This document shows positions 14,968 to 19,137 of a stretch of DNA of 19,137 nucleotides, in pieces (positions within the stretch are counted from its first letter, which is position 1; every line of letters starts with the position of its first letter). This DNA is from Hyphomicrobiales bacterium. GTDB lineage: Bacteria > Pseudomonadota > Alphaproteobacteria > Rhizobiales > OSC116. The translations under genes and the position numbers were made by a program. The stretch covers positions 1 through 19,137 of the forward strand of contig JABSRY010000007.1 in assembly GCA_013214985.1 (NCBI GenBank), written 5' to 3'. The notes under the pieces are model-generated. The model had not been told where the DNA came from and did not search any database. It was given only the letters and a program-made list of their open reading frames with translations.

Positions 14968-16697
14968 TGACCCAAGAACCACAAAAGTTCCTTGCAAACA
15001 ACTGGATAGACATCTTGTATTTGCGGTCAAAAATAAGTGGAGATAAAAAGGCCTTCATTTTTCTATCACCAGACGGCAAAGAAACCGAAAGATTAACTTT
15101 TAGTGCGCTTCTCAAAAGATCAGAGCAAATTGCAGCAATGATCTCCGAGAAAGCGCATGCCGGTCAAAACTGTGTAATTTTTCTTCCACAAGGCTTGAAC
15201 TTTGTCTGTACTTTTTTCGGCATCCTTTTATCTGGATGTATACCAGTGCCCGCATTTGCGCCTAACGCACATCGCAATAATTCGATGCGCATGGCAGGTA
15301 TATTAGAGGCAGCGAAGACTAATTTTATTGTGACAGATTCTTCTAGTAGCTCCTTTGTTAACGCATGGAAGGCAGATGGGACGATTAAAAGACAAGCCCA
15401 ATGTATCGAAATTGACGTTACATCATCGGATCTTTCAGCACCAATTCAAAAAATTCAACCTGCTATAACTGACACCTGTTTACTTCAATTCACATCTGGT
15501 TCCACAGGTGAGCCAAAAGGCGTCCTGATAACACATGAGAACCTTCTGGAAAACATGGAGCTGTTGGTGAAATTTTATGGAACCAGCTCCGACACACCCT
15601 TTGTATCTTGGGTTCCCCTCTATCACGACCTTGGCCTAATCGGTAACATGCTGTTTCCCATTTATTCAGGCGCGACATGTATTATGATGGCTCCAGAGAG
15701 CTTTATTCAAAGACCCTCGCTTTGGTTAGAAACTATTGATAAGTACCGTGCATATATCTCCTTTGCGCCGACGTTTGCCTATCAGTTTGCTACTAAATTC
15801 AAAAATGAAATGAATTTAACCCCATCATCGTTTTCATCATGGAAAGTTGCTGTTGTTGGTGCAGAGCCAATTTTTAAGGACGTCCTTGACACCTTTTCTG
15901 AAGCGTTTTCCGAATTTGGCTTCAGCTCGCGCAACTTCCAATGTGCCTATGGACTAGCAGAATCCACACTCATGGTAGTTTCAACTTCCCGCGATCAAGC
16001 ACCGAATGCACGTTACGTGAATAAGAAATTATTGGAGGAAGGACAAATCGAATTTCAAAGAACCTCTGTGAATGGCCATGAACTGATCTGTTCTGGTTGT
16101 ATAGGAGAGGGGCATTCTATTCGAATCGTAGATCCAAACCTTAATCATAGTCTTAACGATTTAACGGTTGGTGAAATTTATATATCAGGTCCCTGCATAG
16201 CGGATGGCTACTATGAGAATAAAGAGGCGACGGAGAATGCTTTTGTGCATTTTACTGAAGAGAACCAGATATATTTGCGTACAGGAGATTTAGGCTTTTT
16301 AGACAATAGCGAACTATACGTGACTGGTCGATCCAAAGACCTAATCATCATTAATGGCAAAAATCATTATCCTCAAGATATAGAGAAAACCATATATTCC
16401 AATGTTCCTTTTGTGAGAGTCGGGTGTACAACCGCCTTTCAGGTTCAAGAGAATTCAAGAGAGCAGTTTGTACTGGTTTCCGAAATTAAGCCAGAGCACT
16501 ATAGTCAGGTTGATCTTAATTATTTTACAAAAATTCTTAGATGTGTTTATGAGTATCATGGGCTTACGCCTTTAGATATTGTCCTGATACCAGCTGGGCA
16601 TATTAGCAAGACCTCTAGCGGAAAACTCCAACGACAGCTCGTCAAAAAACGATATCAAAATTTAAAGCTGAAAGTAATTGCCAACTTGAGATCGTAA
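14967..16697 (+). CDS. Fatty acyl-AMP ligase (FAAL)
   Basis: Activates a free fatty acid as acyl-AMP and hands it to a carrier protein. Motifs in order: LLQFTSGSTGEPKGVLITH (P-loop, ~172-190), SWVPLYHDLGLIGNMLFPIY and FIQRPSLWLETIDKYRA (both characteristic of FAALs), AYGLAEST (~325), YLRTGDLGF (~437), GRSKDLIIINGKNHYPQDIE and SSGKLQRQ with the C-terminal catalytic-type Lys. The size of 576 residues is normal for a stand-alone FAAL. I start it at ATG 14967, which has AAAGGA 9 nt upstream and shares one base with the ketosynthase stop. A TTG at 14964 would add one codon. It is followed 30 nt later by an ACP gene, its likely acceptor. Confidence 0.88.
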   Translation: MTQEPQKFLANNWIDILYLRSKISGDKKAFIFLSPDGKETERLTFSALLKRSEQIAAMISEKAHAGQNCVIFLPQGLNFVCTFFGILLSGCIPVPAFAPNAHRNNSMRMAGILEAAKTNFIVTDSSSSSFVNAWKADGTIKRQAQCIEIDVTSSDLSAPIQKIQPAITDTCLLQFTSGSTGEPKGVLITHENLLENMELLVKFYGTSSDTPFVSWVPLYHDLGLIGNMLFPIYSGATCIMMAPESFIQRPSLWLETIDKYRAYISFAPTFAYQFATKFKNEMNLTPSSFSSWKVAVVGAEPIFKDVLDTFSEAFSEFGFSSRNFQCAYGLAESTLMVVSTSRDQAPNARYVNKKLLEEGQIEFQRTSVNGHELICSGCIGEGHSIRIVDPNLNHSLNDLTVGEIYISGPCIADGYYENKEATENAFVHFTEENQIYLRTGDLGFLDNSELYVTGRSKDLIIINGKNHYPQDIEKTIYSNVPFVRVGCTTAFQVQENSREQFVLVSEIKPEHYSQVDLNYFTKILRCVYEYHGLTPLDIVLIPAGHISKTSSGKLQRQLVKKRYQNLKLKVIANLRS

Positions 16698-16727
16698 AAA
16701 TTAGAAAAAAGGAATTTAGATTTAGCC

Positions 16728-16967
16728 ATGGAAGATAATACTATCACGAACATCATCATTTCAGAAATTGCCAAAAATATGGGCGTTCCAGTAAATAATG
16801 TTGACTTACAAAAACATGCTTTGCAACTTGGGCTGGATTCCGTCCAGGTAGTTAAAATCCTCGTTTCCATCGGAAAAAAACTTGGGAAAGATCCAATAGA
16901 ATTAAAGCCATGGGAGCACGATAGCCTTGCGATGTGGATTAAAAACCTTGAAGGAGCTAATCATTAG
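16728..16967 (+). CDS. Acyl carrier protein, probable FAAL partner
   Basis: A 79-residue stand-alone ACP. The attachment site is Ser38 in LGLDSVQVVKIL. The rest (VNNVDLQKHALQ, KKLGKDPIELKPWEHDSLAMWIKNL) follows the four-helix pattern. It is clearly different from the ACP at 11575, so the two probably carry different intermediates. The pairing with the ligase just upstream recalls FAAL-ACP pairs such as JamA/JamC. The AAAAGGA before the ATG is rather distant, 14 nt. The last codons contain the ribosome-binding site of the next gene. Confidence 0.85.
   Translation: MEDNTITNIIISEIAKNMGVPVNNVDLQKHALQLGLDSVQVVKILVSIGKKLGKDPIELKPWEHDSLAMWIKNLEGANH
16951..16956 (+). promoter_or_regulatory. Ribosome-binding site pointing to an ATT start codon
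   Basis: AAGGAG inside the end of the ACP gene, 6 nt before ATT at 16963-16965. In the monooxygenase frame the only canonical candidates nearby are TTG at 16927 and 16948, both upstream of this site, and no ATG or GTG lies close downstream. The ATT overlaps the ACP stop (TAG 16965-16967) by one base, a standard coupling geometry. Confidence 0.55.
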
Positions 16968-18024
16968 GAAATTATCTATACCAGAACTATCCGTTCACTT
17001 CTTCTCGCGTTTTGAATCAAAAAACAAAAAACGGTTGGGTTTTTATGATCAACTGATCGAAATTGTTGAAAAAATTGATAAACTGGGTTTCCACGCGGTG
17101 TGGTATCCTGAAAGGCATTTTGATGAGTTTGGGGGTCCATATCCGAGCCCTGCTGTATTGGGAGCAGCCACTGCTGTAAAGACTTCTTCTATCAGGATCA
17201 GAGCTGGTAGTGTAGTTATTCCTCTTTGCAATCCCATTCGTGTTGCTGAAGAGTGGGCTATGATTGACCTTCTTTCTAATGGTAGGGTTGATTTAGCCAT
17301 TGCTCAGGGTTGGAACCCTCGCGACTTTGCTATTGCACCGAACAATTACAAGAATCGGTTTGAAATAACACTGGATGGTATCAGAAAAATCCAATCACTG
17401 TGGGGCGGAGAAAAATTGGATGTAAAAGACGGAAACGGTATGGATCACAGAATTTCTCTTCTCCCCGCACCAGTGCAGAGTGAGCTTTCAATATGGATGA
17501 CTTGTAGCATGGGTAACCACGATAGGTTCTATGATGTTGGGAAGATGGGTTTAAATGTTTTAACGGCCTTACTTTTCCAGAATGATGCTGAATTAGCCTC
17601 AAATATTAAAGCGTATCACGAAGGGCGGAAAACATCTGGATTAGATCCCGAGACCGGTTTAGTTACTTTAATGCAACACACTTACGTTGGGTCAAGTGAA
17701 GCCGAAACTAAAGCTACTGCGTGGCAACCTCTTACCGAGTATCTAAGGTCATCTCTCAGTCTTTGGAGGGGCCGGTTTGAACAATTTGAAGATCTTGAAG
17801 AAGACGAACTAGATCTGTTGTTTGATTTTGCGGTCAATAAATACTACCAAAGCTCAGGAGTGTTTGGGGATGAAAATCAAGTTATAGCGCGCTTACAATA
17901 TCTAAAAAGTGTAGGTGTCACCGAAGTTTCTTGCCTGATGGATTTTGGAATTGAACATCCAAAAGTACTTCATTCTATTGAAAGACTCGGTAGAATTTTG
18001 AAGGAAAAAACCAATGCAACATGA
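16963..18024 (+). CDS. MupA/Atu3671-type FMN-dependent luciferase-like monooxygenase
   Basis: About 353 residues from the proposed ATT start; the frame is open from TTG 16927. The fold is the luciferase-like TIM barrel. Diagnostic blocks are LSVHFFSRF near the start, GFHAVWYPERHFDEFGG, IRIRAGSVVIPLCNPIRVAE, LSNGRVDLAIAQGWNPRDFA and LTEYLRSSLSLWRG. These match the natural-product subgroup usually embedded in polyketide or peptide synthetase modules, where members hydroxylate carrier-bound chains using reduced flavin and O2. Here it is free-standing, directly downstream of an ACP. A flavin reductase partner is not visible. It overlaps the FAD-oxidase gene by 11 nt. Family certainty is high, while the exact reaction is inferred. 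Confidence 0.82.
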   Translation: MRKLSIPELSVHFFSRFESKNKKRLGFYDQLIEIVEKIDKLGFHAVWYPERHFDEFGGPYPSPAVLGAATAVKTSSIRIRAGSVVIPLCNPIRVAEEWAMIDLLSNGRVDLAIAQGWNPRDFAIAPNNYKNRFEITLDGIRKIQSLWGGEKLDVKDGNGMDHRISLLPAPVQSELSIWMTCSMGNHDRFYDVGKMGLNVLTALLFQNDAELASNIKAYHEGRKTSGLDPETGLVTLMQHTYVGSSEAETKATAWQPLTEYLRSSLSLWRGRFEQFEDLEEDELDLLFDFAVNKYYQSSGVFGDENQVIARLQYLKSVGVTEVSCLMDFGIEHPKVLHSIERLGRILKEKTNAT

Positions 18025-19137
18025 AGCTTCATCTGACAACCTTAACGCTCTGCTATCCGCTGATTATATTGACCAATCCTCAGCAACTTTAAAAACATAT
18101 TCTTCTGATATGAGCCAGATATCAGGTCAGTATCCTTTAGCCATAGCATTTCCTACAACCACTACCGAAGTAGCAGAGCTTGTTCGAAATGCCTCGGCGG
18201 CGGGGGTCTCTTTATTTCCTAGAGGATCCGGAACTGGCTTGGTCGGCGGCGCAGTACCAACCGATAAGCATGGAATTGTTATCTCTACAGAAAAAATGAA
18301 CAATATCAAAGAATTTAATCAAGAAAATAACGTCGTGCACGCACAATCTGGTGTGATTACTCAGAACATCATTAATCTAGCGTCTTCCTACGGTCTATTT
18401 TTTCCTTCTGCGCCAAACTCATCTAGCGAATCGACTATCGGAGGAAATATACTTCATAATTCCTCAGGTCCACGAAGTTACAAATACGGTGCAACCCGTA
18501 ACTTCGTATATCAAATAGAAGTTGTAATTGGAACAGGTGAAGTCTTACGTCTAGGTGATCCGCACTTTCGACTCCATCCCGGTTATAATTTATTGGATTT
18601 GTTCATTGGTAGCGAGGGTACCCTAGGCATTGTAACAGAGGTTTGGCTTAAATTACTTCCAGAGCCTGCAAAAAGAAGTACTCTAATCGTAGAATTTGCA
18701 GACTTGACTGAAGCTTTTCGTGCTGTTCAAGAAATTTCTAAAATAGATAGTCATATCTCGGCTATTGACTTCATTGGAAGGGACTGTGTTCTTGAAATTC
18801 AATCACATTCTGAACTGAATGTATTTTCGGACTATACAAATCACCTTGTTCTAATTGAGGTTGAGTACGAAAACGCCTGCACAGAATTACGGCTTTTTGA
18901 GTGCATAGATAAACTATCTCATTTTCAATGTTCGCATCATTTAGAGCATAAACTAGAACGTCAACACGAAATTTGGTCCTTAAGATCACGTATTTTCCAT
19001 CTAATGAAAGCCAAATACAACAGCATGAGAGTAGAAGATATTTGCATCCCGATCAATAATCTTCCACTTATTGGACAGGAAATAGACCAAGCTGCTGCTG
19101 CACATGATGTGAATTGGCCCGCGATCGGAAACATCGG
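18014..19137 (+). CDS. FAD-linked oxidase, GlcD/D-lactate dehydrogenase type (3' end cut by window edge)
   Basis: Open from ATG 18014 to the edge, 374 codons without a stop. The FAD-binding PCMH domain is clear: FPRGSGTGLVGGAVP (~77-91, pyrophosphate loop), PSAPNSSSESTIGGNILHNS (flavin contact), SYKYGATRNFV and LFIGSEGTLGIVTEVWLKLL. The GlcD-type C-terminal domain follows (HEIWSLRSRIFHLM, RVEDICIPINNLP). At the very end, where relatives show G-H-x-G-D-G-N-x-H, the visible residues read IGNI, so the first His may be Asn. Such enzymes oxidise 2-hydroxy acids, which would suit the product of a hydroxylating monooxygenase. That link is inference. The 11-nt overlap with the upstream gene shows it belongs to the operon. 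Confidence 0.82.
   Translation, partial: MQHEASSDNLNALLSADYIDQSSATLKTYSSDMSQISGQYPLAIAFPTTTTEVAELVRNASAAGVSLFPRGSGTGLVGGAVPTDKHGIVISTEKMNNIKEFNQENNVVHAQSGVITQNIINLASSYGLFFPSAPNSSSESTIGGNILHNSSGPRSYKYGATRNFVYQIEVVIGTGEVLRLGDPHFRLHPGYNLLDLFIGSEGTLGIVTEVWLKLLPEPAKRSTLIVEFADLTEAFRAVQEISKIDSHISAIDFIGRDCVLEIQSHSELNVFSDYTNHLVLIEVEYENACTELRLFECIDKLSHFQCSHHLEHKLERQHEIWSLRSRIFHLMKAKYNSMRVEDICIPINNLPLIGQEIDQAAAAHDVNWPAIGNI

Overview
The window is AT-rich DNA from a Gram-negative bacterium, most likely a pseudomonadote. The evidence is a Slam-type outer-membrane protein paired with a TbpB-like lipoprotein, a VapBC pair, and LuxR-type regulators whose C-terminal helix-turn-helix (TARNQL..IF.K.GI.KQSELV) is a style I associate with Alphaproteobacteria. 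I cannot name the genus. By eye, the left third (about 1-6,100) is richer in AT than the right half, which fits two segments of different origin.

Layout. 1-2118 (minus strand): a lipoprotein gene followed by a slam-like gene that runs off the left edge, separated by a strong hairpin. 2119-2421: a divergent intergenic region with two identical 18-bp dyads. 2422-5825 (plus strand): a family of LuxR-type regulators consisting of one short form, one collapsed relic and two near-identical full-length tandem copies. 6085-6808: a vapBC toxin-antitoxin operon behind two operator-like dyads. 6809-7176: a scar-like intergenic region with two stretches resembling insertion-sequence ends.

7177 to the right edge: a compact lipid/polyketide-type biosynthetic cluster. 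On the plus strand is a 4'-phosphopantetheinyl transferase. On the minus strand is a three-gene block: MFS exporter, membrane desaturase, stand-alone polyketide enoyl-reductase-like protein. Divergent from it is a tightly packed plus-strand operon: a broken acyl carrier protein (ACP) gene fused to a transposase tail, an intact ACP, a second desaturase, a ketosynthase with no acyltransferase, a fatty acyl-AMP ligase (FAAL), another ACP, a MupA/Atu3671-type luciferase-like monooxygenase, and an FAD-linked GlcD-type oxidase cut by the window edge.

How it could work (inference): the ligase activates a free fatty acid and loads it on an ACP that the phosphopantetheinyl transferase has primed. One or both diiron desaturases introduce unsaturation, as FAAL/desaturase/ACP trios do in terminal-alkyne and polyyne pathways. 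The ketosynthase extends the chain with malonyl units supplied in trans. The enoyl reductase, flavin monooxygenase and FAD oxidase tailor it, and the MFS protein exports it. No acyltransferase, ketoreductase, dehydratase, thioesterase or terminal reductase is visible, so the cluster probably continues past the right edge. I do not recognise this exact gene combination as a named pathway.
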